Positions 1-8,164 of a stretch of 64,000 nucleotides of DNA are shown one piece after another. A model generated the notes under the pieces. That model did not search any database. It was given only the letters and a program-made list of their open reading frames with translations, and had not been told where the DNA came from. The stretch lies in NCBI RefSeq assembly GCF_017875835.1, contig NZ_JAGING010000001.1, positions 1,426,001-1,490,000 of the forward strand, in the 5' to 3' direction. Position numbers and translations under genes: made by a program. The first letter of the stretch is position 1, and every line of letters begins with the position of its first letter. The DNA is from Psychrobacter sp. PL19. GTDB lineage: Bacteria > Pseudomonadota > Gammaproteobacteria > Pseudomonadales > Moraxellaceae.

Positions 1-1587
1 TTTATAGTACCGGGTGAAAGTTATTTAGCAGTACTTGATGGCCTTTATAACTCTGATATTCAAATCATTGTTTGCCGTCACGAAGCTGCGTGTACTTATA
101 TGGCTGATTCGCATGGTAAATTTACGGGTAAGCCTGGTATTGCCATGGTGACCCGTGGTCCCGGCGCTGCGCAAGCTTATACTGGCATTCATACGGCTTG
201 GCAAGACGGTGTGCCGTTGATATTATTTGTCGGACTTATACCAGTTGCTGATAGGCAGCGTGAGTCATTCCAAGAGTTTGATCCGATACAGTGGTTCAGT
301 AGTCAATGCAAACAGGTTTTCATTCTTGACGAAGTCTCTAGGGCATCAGAAATTGTTGCCAAAGCATTTCATGCTGCCTTAGAAGGTCGACCAGGACCTG
401 TTGTAGTTGGATTACCTGAAGATATTATTCAGCAGCCATTTGAAGGTCAGAAGCACCCTGTTATTCCTGTAGCTCAAGGCGCAGTTACACAATCAGAGTT
501 GCAATCAATAATTGATGCACTATCTGTTGCTAAAAAACCTTTAATGTTTGTTGGTGGTCAAAATTGGGACGCTCAAACATGTCGAAAACTAACTAAGTTT
601 GCCGAAGATAACCATATCCCCATCATACATGATTGGCGAGCCTCTGACAGAATCCCATTTGATTCGCCCGCTCATGCAGGTTACTTAGGGTATGGTCGAG
701 CAGATGGATGTGCAGATTTACTAGATTCAGCGGATGTTTTGTTGACGATAGGTACTGTACTTGGCGATGTGGCTAGTGATGGTTACACCTTGCGTCAATC
801 ATTCGATCAAATCAATTATGTTGTCAATTTAGATACCAGTTTACGCGGTCATAGCGGCACTACCACTTCTCATATTGCCGCAAGTCCTATTAGTTTTATA
901 AAGGTAATTGCTGAATATAAATTCGACGAACTTGGGGCTAAGTCACGTCTTTCATGGTTCAACTACTGTCATAAACAACAGCGTCAAGATAGCGCTTTCC
1001 CAGAAATTACTCTTTCTTCTAATAGTAATGAACAATATGCTAGTATGACTTTGGTGATGAAAGAGCTGATCAAACTGCTTCCAGAAGATGCCGTATATAG
1101 CTTCGGTGCAGGCAATCATTGTTTGTGGGCGCAGAAGTTTCTACCAACGAAGGTGTTTCCAAGTCAGTTAAGCAGTAGAAATGGGGCAATGGGCTATAGT
1201 GTGCCTGCGGGTATCGCTGCTGCCTTAGAGTCTCCTGAGCGTTTATCCGTTGTTGTTACCGGCGATGGTGAGTTTATGATGAACGAGGCGGAATTATCTA
1301 CTTCGGTACGTTATGAGGCTCCCATTTTGATTATTGTTATGGATAATGGTCAGTTTGGTACTATTCGTCAGCACCAAGAGGCTCATTATCCGGATCGGGT
1401 GTCAGGTACACAGCTACAAAACCCTGATTTTTCTTTGATGGCGCAGTCTTTTGGCGCTCATGGTATTACGGTAAATAGTAATGAGCGAGTCGAAGAGCAA
1501 GTGGCAGAGGCGATGCAAGTCGTAGGTAAAGATCGCAAAACTGTAGTAATGCATGTGATTACTGATCCTGCTGAGTTAAATCCTTAG
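1..1587 (+). CDS. Thiamine pyrophosphate-dependent enzyme, acetolactate synthase-like (5' partial)
   Basis: The frame is open to base 1, so the true start lies upstream of the window. The visible 528 codons show the TPP-enzyme plan: an N-terminal pyrimidine-binding domain with VPGES and RHEAACTYMAD (the conserved catalytic Glu region), a central domain, and a C-terminal pyrophosphate-binding domain with GDGEFMMNEAEL followed by MDNGQFG, the GDG...N Mg/TPP motif. The family cleaves or joins 2-oxo acids and includes acetolactate synthase, glyoxylate carboligase and benzoylformate decarboxylase. There is no regulatory subunit gene next to it, so a role in branched-chain amino acid synthesis is doubtful. 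A catabolic role linked to the amidase operon downstream is inferred only from proximity. The exact substrate cannot be read from the sequence. Confidence 0.85.
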   Translation, partial: FIVPGESYLAVLDGLYNSDIQIIVCRHEAACTYMADSHGKFTGKPGIAMVTRGPGAAQAYTGIHTAWQDGVPLILFVGLIPVADRQRESFQEFDPIQWFSSQCKQVFILDEVSRASEIVAKAFHAALEGRPGPVVVGLPEDIIQQPFEGQKHPVIPVAQGAVTQSELQSIIDALSVAKKPLMFVGGQNWDAQTCRKLTKFAEDNHIPIIHDWRASDRIPFDSPAHAGYLGYGRADGCADLLDSADVLLTIGTVLGDVASDGYTLRQSFDQINYVVNLDTSLRGHSGTTTSHIAASPISFIKVIAEYKFDELGAKSRLSWFNYCHKQQRQDSAFPEITLSSNSNEQYASMTLVMKELIKLLPEDAVYSFGAGNHCLWAQKFLPTKVFPSQLSSRNGAMGYSVPAGIAAALESPERLSVVVTGDGEFMMNEAELSTSVRYEAPILIIVMDNGQFGTIRQHQEAHYPDRVSGTQLQNPDFSLMAQSFGAHGITVNSNERVEEQVAEAMQVVGKDRKTVVMHVITDPAELNP

Positions 1588-1747
1588 TAATTTTATTTAT
1601 CGGATAACTCTTTCAGAATCATTGCTCATTGCGAGTTGTTAAATTTATAAAGGCTAGCTGGTAATATGATTCAATCCTTTCTTAGATTTAGACCGTGCAA
1701 TAATGGTTATTTTGTTCAACATTTTTTTTAAATTAAGGTTGTAAGGC

Positions 1748-2179
1748 ATGAAAATATTATTTATAGCTTTTTTAATATTTTTTCAGATTAACCCGGCATT
1801 TTCATATGATGAAAATGATTTCATGAAAAAGTTTGATTCGCTAAATACTACTTTTATAATTCAATCTACTAATTTTTTTAGCGAAGTCGATAAATTAAAT
1901 AAATTAGCAAAAGAGCCTAATGTGAACTCAGATAACCTTCAATTACTATATGTTACATCTGCCCAATCACTATGTATAACAGTAATAGCTCTAGAAAAAT
2001 CCCAGAGTCTTATTGGGAAAAATCCTCAGGTTATAGGAAGTTTTTTGACAAAAGATGATGTAAACGAAGTCAATTATAAAACAAGTGTATTCAAAAGATA
2101 TTTGAAAGAATTTGGTTTAGATAATCAAGGATGTAAGGATATGATGCCTTACACTTATGATTCCATAATGAATAATTAG
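1748..2179 (+). CDS. Hypothetical secreted or periplasmic protein, 143 aa
   Basis: I do not recognise a family. The first ~19 residues form a clear Sec signal peptide: a Lys, a run of hydrophobic Ile/Leu/Phe residues, then a likely cleavage site after AFS. The mature part is hydrophilic and probably helical, with two cysteines (about residues 76 and 128) that could form a disulfide in the periplasm. A Shine-Dalgarno-like AAGG lies just upstream of the ATG. The gene is markedly more AT-rich than its neighbours, and it sits directly before an IS3 element, which suggests it arrived by transfer. A role as an immunity-type protein is possible, but nothing in the sequence shows it. Confidence 0.6.
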   Translation: MKILFIAFLIFFQINPAFSYDENDFMKKFDSLNTTFIIQSTNFFSEVDKLNKLAKEPNVNSDNLQLLYVTSAQSLCITVIALEKSQSLIGKNPQVIGSFLTKDDVNEVNYKTSVFKRYLKEFGLDNQGCKDMMPYTYDSIMNN

Positions 2180-2368
2180 GTGTAATGGACATTTTTCATG
2201 CTGGTGTATAGCTTAACGCTATATACTGTCTACATTTGCAAGGAATCAACGCCATGAATCAAAAAATTACTCTTTTTGTCGTGATAAACACACCAAGAAG
2301 AATTGTAGTAGCATAATTAAATTGGACAGCACCTAAGAGATTATACTAACCCAAAGAAGGAAGATAGT

Positions 2369-2680
2369 ATGACCAACAAGCGCAACCAATATACCCGAGA
2401 ATTCAAATTAGAAGCCATTAGCTTAGTCGTTGATTACAAAAATAAAATACTCGATGTGGCAAGCTCGCTGGGTATTGGTAAATCCACCCTGCAGAAATAG
2501 CTGAGTCAATACCGTCAAGAAATAAGTGGCCAAGCACCTATAACTGGCAATGCCTTAACTGACGAGCAGCGAGAGCTACAAGAACTGCGTGAAGAGAATA
2601 AGCGCTTGAGGATGGAGCGCGACATTTTAAAAAAGGCCTCCGCTCTGCTAGCATTGGACAGTCTGAACGGCTATCGTTGA
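2369..2680 (+). pseudogene. IS3-family orfA (helix-turn-helix protein) with amber stop at codon 44
   Basis: The frame begins with a typical IS3 OrfA helix-turn-helix (YTREFKLEAI, then SLGIGKSTLQK). At 2498-2500 it meets TAG where the family normally has Trp (LQKW). After this stop the same frame runs on with a leucine-zipper-like stretch (LQELREENKRLRMERDILKKA) until TGA at 2678-2680. OrfA normally binds the terminal repeats and its frame enters OrfB by -1 slippage. With the amber stop, neither full OrfA nor OrfAB can be made unless the codon is read through or translation restarts downstream. Confidence 0.8.
2629..2635 (+). promoter_or_regulatory. A6G programmed -1 frameshift site
   Basis: AAAAAAG lies in the orfA frame just after the coiled-coil coding region. 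The -1 frame stays open from here into orfB (K-K-G-L-R-S-A-S...). IS3-family elements are known to make their OrfAB transposase by -1 slippage on this heptamer. Whether it is used here is uncertain because orfA is broken upstream. Confidence 0.65.
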
Positions 2681-3618
2681 TAAGACATCTGGCAGAGCAA
2701 GACAAACAGGTCAGTAAAAGTCGACTTTGTAGGCTGTTTGGCGTTATCAAGAGCAGCTATTATTATGGATGGCAGCGCAAGGCAATTAAACTTAAAAGCT
2801 TTAAACACAAGGCCTTAATACGTCAAATATTCAACGACTCAAAGCACTCAGCAGGGGCTCGCAGTATTGTTGCTATGTTAATGAATGAACATGACATCAA
2901 GCTAACTCGCTATATAGTGAGTAAACTGATGTCACAAATGGGACTTAAAAGCTGTCAGCGAAAGACGCACAAATATAAGCACGCTGATGAGCCGCATGAA
3001 ACGTATAACAATATCTTAAATAGAAATTTCAGTCCAACAGCGCCCAATCAAATCTGGACAGGCGATGTCACTTATACTCGTATCAGAGGCGGTTGGTATT
3101 ATTTTGCTGTGGTGTTAGATTTATATGCTCGGCGTGTAGTGGGCTTTGCCGTATCAGATTCGCCTGACAGCAAGCTGACAACTAAAGCGCTACAGATGGC
3201 GTATCACACTAGACTCAAACCCAGTAGTGTGCTGTTTCATTCTGATCAAGGGACGCACTACACCAGTAAGAAATTCGCCGAATCAGTCGCTGATTGTGAC
3301 GGTATGACACAGAGTATGAGCCGAAAAGGTAACAACTACGGGCATAGTCCTTCAACTTGCACTCGGGCAAAGCAGTGCTTTACTAATCCTCGCTCATGGG
3401 ATAACGCGCCAACTGAACGCTTCTTCAGAAGCTTTAAAACGGAGTGGATGCCAAAGGGTGGTTACGAGAACATATCTGAGGCTAAAAGCGCCATTATTGA
3501 TTATATCTGGGGTTACTATCAAACCGTGAGACCCCACAGTTTTAATGGCTATTTGCCACCAGCAGAGAAAGAGAAACGATACTTCAACCAAAACCTCTTA
3601 CTAGCTGTCCTAAATTAG
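2677..3618 (+). CDS. IS3-family transposase OrfB with an extra 20-residue insert
   Basis: This is the DDE transposase catalytic subunit. The N-terminal part holds the HTH_21-like region (SRLCRLFGVIKSSYYY), followed by the rve integrase core: the first Asp in WTGDVTYTR, the second in HSDQGTHYT, and the Glu in DNAPTERFFRSFK. Between RKGN and WDNAP the family normally has one residue, but here there are 21 (bases 3334-3396), a net in-frame gain of 60 bp just before the catalytic Glu. The frame is otherwise intact to a stop inside the right terminal repeat. The first codon in the frame is TTG, and translation would normally come by frameshift from orfA. Activity is unlikely given the orfA stop and the insert. 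Confidence 0.8.
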   Translation: MIRHLAEQDKQVSKSRLCRLFGVIKSSYYYGWQRKAIKLKSFKHKALIRQIFNDSKHSAGARSIVAMLMNEHDIKLTRYIVSKLMSQMGLKSCQRKTHKYKHADEPHETYNNILNRNFSPTAPNQIWTGDVTYTRIRGGWYYFAVVLDLYARRVVGFAVSDSPDSKLTTKALQMAYHTRLKPSSVLFHSDQGTHYTSKKFAESVADCDGMTQSMSRKGNNYGHSPSTCTRAKQCFTNPRSWDNAPTERFFRSFKTEWMPKGGYENISEAKSAIIDYIWGYYQTVRPHSFNGYLPPAEKEKRYFNQNLLLAVLN

Positions 3619-3631
3619 TTGACCACTACAG

Positions 3632-3742
3632 TTTGGAAAAGCTAAAGAGGTAGCGCCTACAGCGTTAATGTTAGCCTCTTCACCAGATGGCGATCTATAT
3701 CTTGGCCAAACTCTTGGGCCTAATAGCGGCGACGTGATGTAG
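3632..3742 (+). pseudogene. 3' stub of a short-chain dehydrogenase/reductase gene
   Basis: An open frame directly after the IS3 right end encodes 36 residues ending at TAG 3740-3742. Its pattern KEVAPTALMLASSP, then YLGQTLGPNSGDVM, matches the usual C-terminus of SDR enzymes (EVA..xLFLAS...GQTL.vNGG..M), which forms the subunit interface. The N-terminal Rossmann part is missing. A short start-like frame at 2254 (MNQKITLFVV) upstream of the IS might be a relic of the other end, but it is too short to prove this. Confidence 0.55.
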
Positions 3743-3993
3743 TTTAAATTAACTAATCATCTTGGAATTTTAAGATTCCAAAATATTTTAATCTTTGCAT
3801 GTAATACTTTAATTGAACGGACAAATATTGAGTATATCAAATGATAGTTTACACATTAGGGGTTTATTAAAAGGCCTCTATAGTCCACTGCATGGATAGC
3901 AAGCTTGGCAACAAAATTGCATTGACTACGGTCTTTTTTTGACTAAAGATTAGTAATATAATTTCTGACAAGATCAATAACGTGGAGCGGATT

Positions 3994-5394
3994 ATGAACC
4001 AGATAGAAAAAGGACCTGTCTCAGCTGTAGAGATGGCAGTAGGACTTGAAAAAGGGAGCCTTTGTCCGATTGAGCTTGTTGAGGAGACGTTCGCCAATAT
4101 CAAGTCTTCTGATCCTTCTATATTTACAGTGCTACTTGAAGAGCGGGCACTTAGAGAGGCCCATGCTTCAAAACAACGGCGTAGCGAAGGTAAACAGCTG
4201 AGTCCGTGGGATGGTGTCCCAATCGCATGGAAAGACCTCTTTGATATCGAGGGGCGTGTTACAACTGCAGGATCAGTTGTGCTTAAGTCCAATGCACCTG
4301 CTACTCGTGATGCAGATGTTATTGTGAATGCCACTCGAGCTGGTCTTATTTCAGTTGGCTGCCTCAACATGACCGAATTTGCCTATTCAGGTCTTGGCCT
4401 TAACCCACACTTTGGAACACCCAAAAACCCAAATGGTACTGGCCCGGCTCGAATCCCTGGAGGCTCATCCTCAGGTTGCGGGGTTGCTGTCGCTCGAGGA
4501 TTGGTGCCGCTAGCGATCGGTAGCGATACTGGTGGATCTATACGCATTCCTGCGGCGTTAAACGGGGTAGTCGGCTACAAAGGTTCCAATATAGCGTTTC
4601 CAAAAGGTGGCGCGTTTCCCTTATCAGAAACGTTAGACACGCTTGGTCCGCTTGCTGCTGATATTAGAAGTTGCATCGGTACCGCACAAATTTTGAATGG
4701 GAGAGCTGTCGCAATACCCAAGCCGACACCCATATACAAGTTGAAATTTATTATTCCCACGAATATCGTTTTTGACGATGTGCAAGACGCTGTGCTTCAA
4801 AATTTTGAGACTAGTGTTCGTGCACTTGAAATGGCGGGGGCCACAGTAATCCGTAAGGCGTTTACCGAGTTTGATAAAATAAACTCCCTCTCTACTGAGC
4901 ATGGCTATTTAACGGGCCCAGAAGCGTTAGATCTACATTGGGATCTTGTCCATTCTGAAGATGCAGCTCGGATGGATCCACGAGTTCTTGCTCGCATTCT
5001 TGATGCTGGAAAGATGTCGGCTCGCGACTTTATCGTGATCCAAAGAACAAGAGCAAGGTTAATAAAAGAAAACTACCAAGCTCTGAGCGATCAGATTGTC
5101 CTGTTTCCAACGACTCCTATTACTGCTCCTGAAATTGAACCACTTGAACAAGATGATGATCTGTACTTGCGTACGAATAAATTGATGCTGCGCAACACAT
5201 CGCTCGGTAACTTTCTGGACTGGTGTGGCGTCGCCTTACCTAATGGCATAGATCAAAACCAAATGCCTACTAGCCTTTTACTGTCAATGTCTGGCGGAAG
5301 GGAAAGTGAGTTATTAGCGGCGGCTCTCTCCATTGAAAATGTACTAGCCCAAAACTTATACCATTCATCTATTAAAGGAGGAAAACGGAGTTAA
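3994..5394 (+). CDS. Amidase signature family hydrolase
   Basis: The protein (466 aa) belongs to the amidase signature family (GatA, AtzE/AtzF, biuret-type hydrolases). Visible catalytic elements are Lys in GVPIAWKDLFD (~residue 80), the cis-Ser region GGSSSGCGVAVARG (~157-169), and the nucleophile in GSDTGGSIRIPAALNG (~S182). The ATG at 3994 is chosen over an in-frame GTG at 3982 because GGAG lies at the right distance. It is the first gene of an operon with a NodB-type deacetylase, a small CxxC protein and a CobW-like GTPase. There is no gatB/gatC beside it, so it is not the tRNA amidotransferase subunit. It probably cleaves a small linear amide, perhaps the ring-opened product of the next enzyme. 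Confidence 0.82.
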   Translation: MNQIEKGPVSAVEMAVGLEKGSLCPIELVEETFANIKSSDPSIFTVLLEERALREAHASKQRRSEGKQLSPWDGVPIAWKDLFDIEGRVTTAGSVVLKSNAPATRDADVIVNATRAGLISVGCLNMTEFAYSGLGLNPHFGTPKNPNGTGPARIPGGSSSGCGVAVARGLVPLAIGSDTGGSIRIPAALNGVVGYKGSNIAFPKGGAFPLSETLDTLGPLAADIRSCIGTAQILNGRAVAIPKPTPIYKLKFIIPTNIVFDDVQDAVLQNFETSVRALEMAGATVIRKAFTEFDKINSLSTEHGYLTGPEALDLHWDLVHSEDAARMDPRVLARILDAGKMSARDFIVIQRTRARLIKENYQALSDQIVLFPTTPITAPEIEPLEQDDDLYLRTNKLMLRNTSLGNFLDWCGVALPNGIDQNQMPTSLLLSMSGGRESELLAAALSIENVLAQNLYHSSIKGGKRS

Positions 5395-5446
5395 GACTAA
5401 TAAATAAAGGAATGAAACACAACTAAAACTATCAAAGGAATGAATT

Positions 5447-6349
5447 ATGTCTAAAACTATTATTTGTGGCTTCGGCGTTGACGTCGACTCAGTAGCAGGA
5501 TGGATTGGATCATATGGCGGCGGCGAAAGTCCGTCAGACATTCAACGCGGGGTTTGGGCATCAGAAGTTGGCGTACCACGGCTGTTAAAGTTATTTAAAA
5601 AGTACGATCTACGTACCTCGTTTTTTGTCCCCGGTCATAGTCTCGAAACCTTTCCTGATATTGCCAGAATGATTGTGGATCATGGTCACGAAGTAGGCGC
5701 GCATGGTTATCTGCACGAGAACCCTATTGCTATGACCCGTGCACAAGAAGAAGCCGTGATGGAAAAATCCGTTGAGCTCATCGAAAATCTCACTGGTCAA
5801 AGTCCACGTGGTTACGTAGCACCATGGTGGGAAATGTCTAAATCTACCCCTGAAATTCTTGCTAAGTATAATTTTAAGTACGACCATAGCCAAGGCTACC
5901 GTGATTTCCAGCCCTTCTATGCTCGAGTTGGCGATGATTGGAACGTTATCGACTACTCAAAAACCGCAGAAGAATGGATGCATCCTATGACCCATGGCGA
6001 CGAGATTGATCTGGTTGAGATTGCTGCCAACTGGTGCGTGGATGATTTACCACCAATGCTGTTCATGAAAAATGTCCCTAACAGCCATGGATTTGTCAAT
6101 CCACGTGATATCGAGCAAATGTGGCGTGATCAATTCGACTGGGTATATCGAAATATGGATTATGCTGTGTTTCCCTTCACGATTCACCCCGATGTCTCTG
6201 GACGTCCACATGTACTCATGATGCTTGAACGACTGATTGACTACATCAACAGTCATGAAGGTGTCGTTTGGATGCCATTCGAAGATATTGCTACAGATTT
6301 CCGCAAACGCTTCCCGTTTGAAGGTGGCGAACGACCAGAGGTCATCTAA
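5447..6349 (+). CDS. Polysaccharide deacetylase (NodB-fold) family hydrolase, possibly a cyclic-imide hydrolase
   Basis: The 300-residue protein has the NodB/CE4 fold: an early Asp pair in [12 protein letters not shown], the segment [17 protein letters not shown], the metal-binding His motif [14 protein letters not shown], and a later TIHPDVSGR segment. This subgroup, which begins with a DVDS-type motif and lacks a signal peptide, includes cytoplasmic cyclic-imide hydrolase and allantoinase-like PuuE as well as the Helicobacter HP0310 deacetylase type. With an amidase immediately upstream, a two-step path (ring opening, then amide hydrolysis) is a reasonable inference. A strong SD is present (AAAGGAATGAATT before the ATG), with a 52-bp gap after the amidase. 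The true substrate is unknown. Confidence 0.8.
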   Translation: MSKTIICGFGVDVDSVAGWIGSYGGGESPSDIQRGVWASEVGVPRLLKLFKKYDLRTSFFVPGHSLETFPDIARMIVDHGHEVGAHGYLHENPIAMTRAQEEAVMEKSVELIENLTGQSPRGYVAPWWEMSKSTPEILAKYNFKYDHSQGYRDFQPFYARVGDDWNVIDYSKTAEEWMHPMTHGDEIDLVEIAANWCVDDLPPMLFMKNVPNSHGFVNPRDIEQMWRDQFDWVYRNMDYAVFPFTIHPDVSGRPHVLMMLERLIDYINSHEGVVWMPFEDIATDFRKRFPFEGGERPEVI

Positions 6350-6354
6350 GGCTA

Positions 6355-6385
6355 TTAACCTTGGCGGCATTGTCGCCAAGGTTAA
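6355..6385 (+). promoter_or_regulatory. Perfect 12-bp intercistronic inverted repeat
   Basis: TTAACCTTGGCG and CGCCAAGGTTAA flank a 7-nt loop right after the deacetylase stop codon. There is no T-run after it, so it does not look like an intrinsic terminator. It ends about 11 nt before the GGAG ribosome site of the next gene. It may protect the upstream mRNA from 3' exonucleases or tune expression of the downstream pair; this is inference. Confidence 0.6.
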
Positions 6386-6407
6386 CTTAACTATATGGAG
6401 AAAATAT

Positions 6408-6701
6408 ATGTGTAATGCTTGTGGAAACCCAGCCGCCCCAGGGCACTGGACAGAAGCAGGGGCTCAAAAAGGTGGTATCCGCCTTAGGGCTGTTTTTAAT
6501 CGAATATCGGTACTGAAGCGGGTGCTAAAACCTTATGGGTTTTCAGCTTATGCTGATGGTGTGATCCCGCAGATTCAACTTATATGCCCAGGAGGGGCTA
6601 GAGTGATGGTTAACAACTTGACAGAGCTTTGGGCTGAAGTGGAGCGCATCCAAGGTTTTCTAGTGGATCCATTGAAATCGACCACGCAGGCCCTACGCTG
6701 A
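6408..6701 (+). CDS. Small conserved-looking CxxC protein, 97 aa
   Basis: I do not know a named family. The protein begins MCNACGNPAAPGHWTEAG, so it places a CxxC pair at residues 2 and 5 and a His at 13, with another Cys further on (QLICPGG). This looks like a metal or Fe-S ligand set. The start at 6408 is chosen because GGAG lies at a good distance and because the cysteines follow directly; a longer in-frame ORF starting inside the deacetylase gene is spurious. Its TGA overlaps the ATG of the CobW-like gene (TGATG), implying translational coupling and a joint role. A metal-delivery partner for the GTPase is plausible but unproven. Confidence 0.65.
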   Translation: MCNACGNPAAPGHWTEAGAQKGGIRLRAVFNRISVLKRVLKPYGFSAYADGVIPQIQLICPGGARVMVNNLTELWAEVERIQGFLVDPLKSTTQALR

Positions 6702-7651
6702 TGCAAACACCACAAGACAACCGTCTTAATATTATCCTGTTGAGTGGCTATCTGGGTTCGGGCAAGACGACATGGCTGCGCCATGCACTTTTTACAAAGG
6801 TGTTTGGCAATGCCCAGGTCTTTGTTCAAGAAGCAGCCGAACAGCCAATTGATGACTTGCTCCTAGATAAAGCGGTGAGTGTCAAGGTTCTGACTGGAAA
6901 GGCAGGAACTCCTGAAGGTAGAGATGAGCTCATCTCAGCGTTGCTTGAGGTTGCAGAGTCTCGAACGAGCGGGCAGTCTACCAATCGGCCAGACACTCTT
7001 ATCATAGAAACTAGCGGCCTGGCTGACCCCGCTGAGATTATAATTGCTATTAAAGAACACCCAATTCTGATTTATCATTTCGCGCTCAGAGAAACCATCA
7101 TTATGTCCGATGCACTACATTTTCATGTGGCGTTGAAGAGTGATGCTTTGTGTCGACAGCAAATCCTTTCAGCCGATCGCATCGTTATTTCGAAGTCAGA
7201 AGATGTGCATGTACAGTCTTTATCAAATCTTGTCTCAACTGTGACGAAAATCAACCCAGCCGCATCAGTTTCTCTATCAACATTCGGTGTCGAGAGTCAG
7301 GTACCTTGGTTGCCGCCGCCAACAGAGACCTATGAATCCACTATTGGTAATGTCGGGCCACCGACGACTGTCGTCTCGCTTCCGATTCCCAAAGAAATAG
7401 ATTGGGTTGAGTTCACAGTTTGGCTTTCTGCACTGCTGCATGCTCGAGGTGAAACCATCTTACGCGTCAAAGGCGTTTTGAGCACGGACGAAGGTGCGCT
7501 CTTGCTTCAATCTGTTCGTAGAATAATGCAGCAACCCGAGATTTTACCTTCTGAGAAAACAAACTCTACGCCTGGAGTTATTGTTTTTATAGGAGAAGGG
7601 ATGAATCAAGATGCTTTGCTCGCTTCTATGTCTTCCTTTCTAGAAAAATGA
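6701..7651 (+). CDS. CobW/COG0523-like GTPase lacking the CxCC motif
   Basis: The 316-residue G3E-family GTPase has Walker A in LLSGYLGSGKTTW (~residues 14-26), the ETSGLADP switch/Walker B region, and an SKSE guanine-specificity motif in DRIVISKSED. The C-terminal CobW_C-like part contains the WVEFTVWL segment. COG0523 proteins usually carry a metal-binding CxCC after the P-loop (GCxCC). Here the equivalent stretch reads VLTGKAGTPEGRDEL, with no cysteine. COG0523 proteins are metallochaperones or insertases. Coupling to the CxxC protein upstream and the metal-dependent deacetylase suggests a dedicated metal supply system in which ligands were moved to the partner. Confidence 0.78.
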   Translation: MQTPQDNRLNIILLSGYLGSGKTTWLRHALFTKVFGNAQVFVQEAAEQPIDDLLLDKAVSVKVLTGKAGTPEGRDELISALLEVAESRTSGQSTNRPDTLIIETSGLADPAEIIIAIKEHPILIYHFALRETIIMSDALHFHVALKSDALCRQQILSADRIVISKSEDVHVQSLSNLVSTVTKINPAASVSLSTFGVESQVPWLPPPTETYESTIGNVGPPTTVVSLPIPKEIDWVEFTVWLSALLHARGETILRVKGVLSTDEGALLLQSVRRIMQQPEILPSEKTNSTPGVIVFIGEGMNQDALLASMSSFLEK

Positions 7652-7963
7652 AATTTGATATTTGATATAATTATTCTAAGCTATGAGCAAGCCGAATGAG
7701 CGGTTATTCATATCTATCACTTCCATAGAATTGAGCATACATAACTGGCTCTCAAGGAAATTCTTAAAGACTTCGCACTGCTAGTAGTGCTTAGCGACCA
7801 AACAGTAACAATGTATATAAAGTATTAGCTCAATATTTCGTAATGTTATTAGACAATACCTGAAAAGCATTAACTCATTAGATACTGTTGCAACCAGCTG
7901 AAGTGACATTTTACCATCTTTTGGATGCGGAGTTTATCAAGCTAGTTGTCACCATAAGCCGGT

Positions 7964-8164
7964 TTAAGCAGCTTTTAATTTACCCTGTTTCTGCTCTTTT
8001 ACTGGGTTCAATGTCGTCGGCCCAACTGGTGAGCAATTTCTCACTACCTGTTTAGCCTAACGTATAGGGTTTTTAGCTTTAGCGAGATCCATCGTCATCT
8101 TACGCTGAGCTAATATCTCAACATCTTCACCCGTGTGGCGCTGATTGGGGGTCATAAAGCGGGT
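7964..8164 (-). pseudogene. C-terminal remnant of a second IS3-family transposase
   Basis: Read on the minus strand, the frame gives FMTPNQRHTGEDVEILAQRK, then KAKNPIR-stop-AKQVVRNCSPVG, then TTLNPVKEQ and a final stop at 7964. This matches the C-terminal end of IS3-type integrase-core transposases (TP.QRH.GED..ILAQR...HPERW...RNW.PVG.V.LNP). The in-frame TAG at 8057-8059 replaces the conserved Trp of ERW. The N-terminal part is gone, because the frame stops at the border of the IS1-family element. Confidence 0.7.

Larger units (their letters stand above)
2304..3630 (+). mobile_element. IS3-family insertion sequence with inactivated orfA
   Basis: The element is bounded by imperfect 27-bp inverted repeats at 2304-2330 and 3604-3630. 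Both outer ends read TGTAGT and both inner ends read GGACAGC. It has the classic two-frame layout, with orfA in one frame, an A6G slippery site at 2629-2635 and orfB in the -1 frame, giving a predicted OrfAB fusion. No convincing 3-4 bp target duplication is seen at the borders, so the flanks have probably rearranged or drifted. The element separates the upstream secreted-protein gene from the 3' stub of a short-chain dehydrogenase gene. It is probably immobile on its own because orfA carries an in-frame TAG. Confidence 0.85.

Noticed and set aside
2254..2316. Short frame MNQKITLFVVINTPRRIVVA before the IS3 as the 5' part of the broken SDR gene
   Set aside because: It lacks a Rossmann glycine motif and reaches a stop in the IS end; the link is too weak to call.
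3334..3396. The 63-bp segment in the IS3 transposase as an integron attC site
   Set aside because: The consensus core sites (RYYYAAC and GTTRRRY) at matching ends are not visible.
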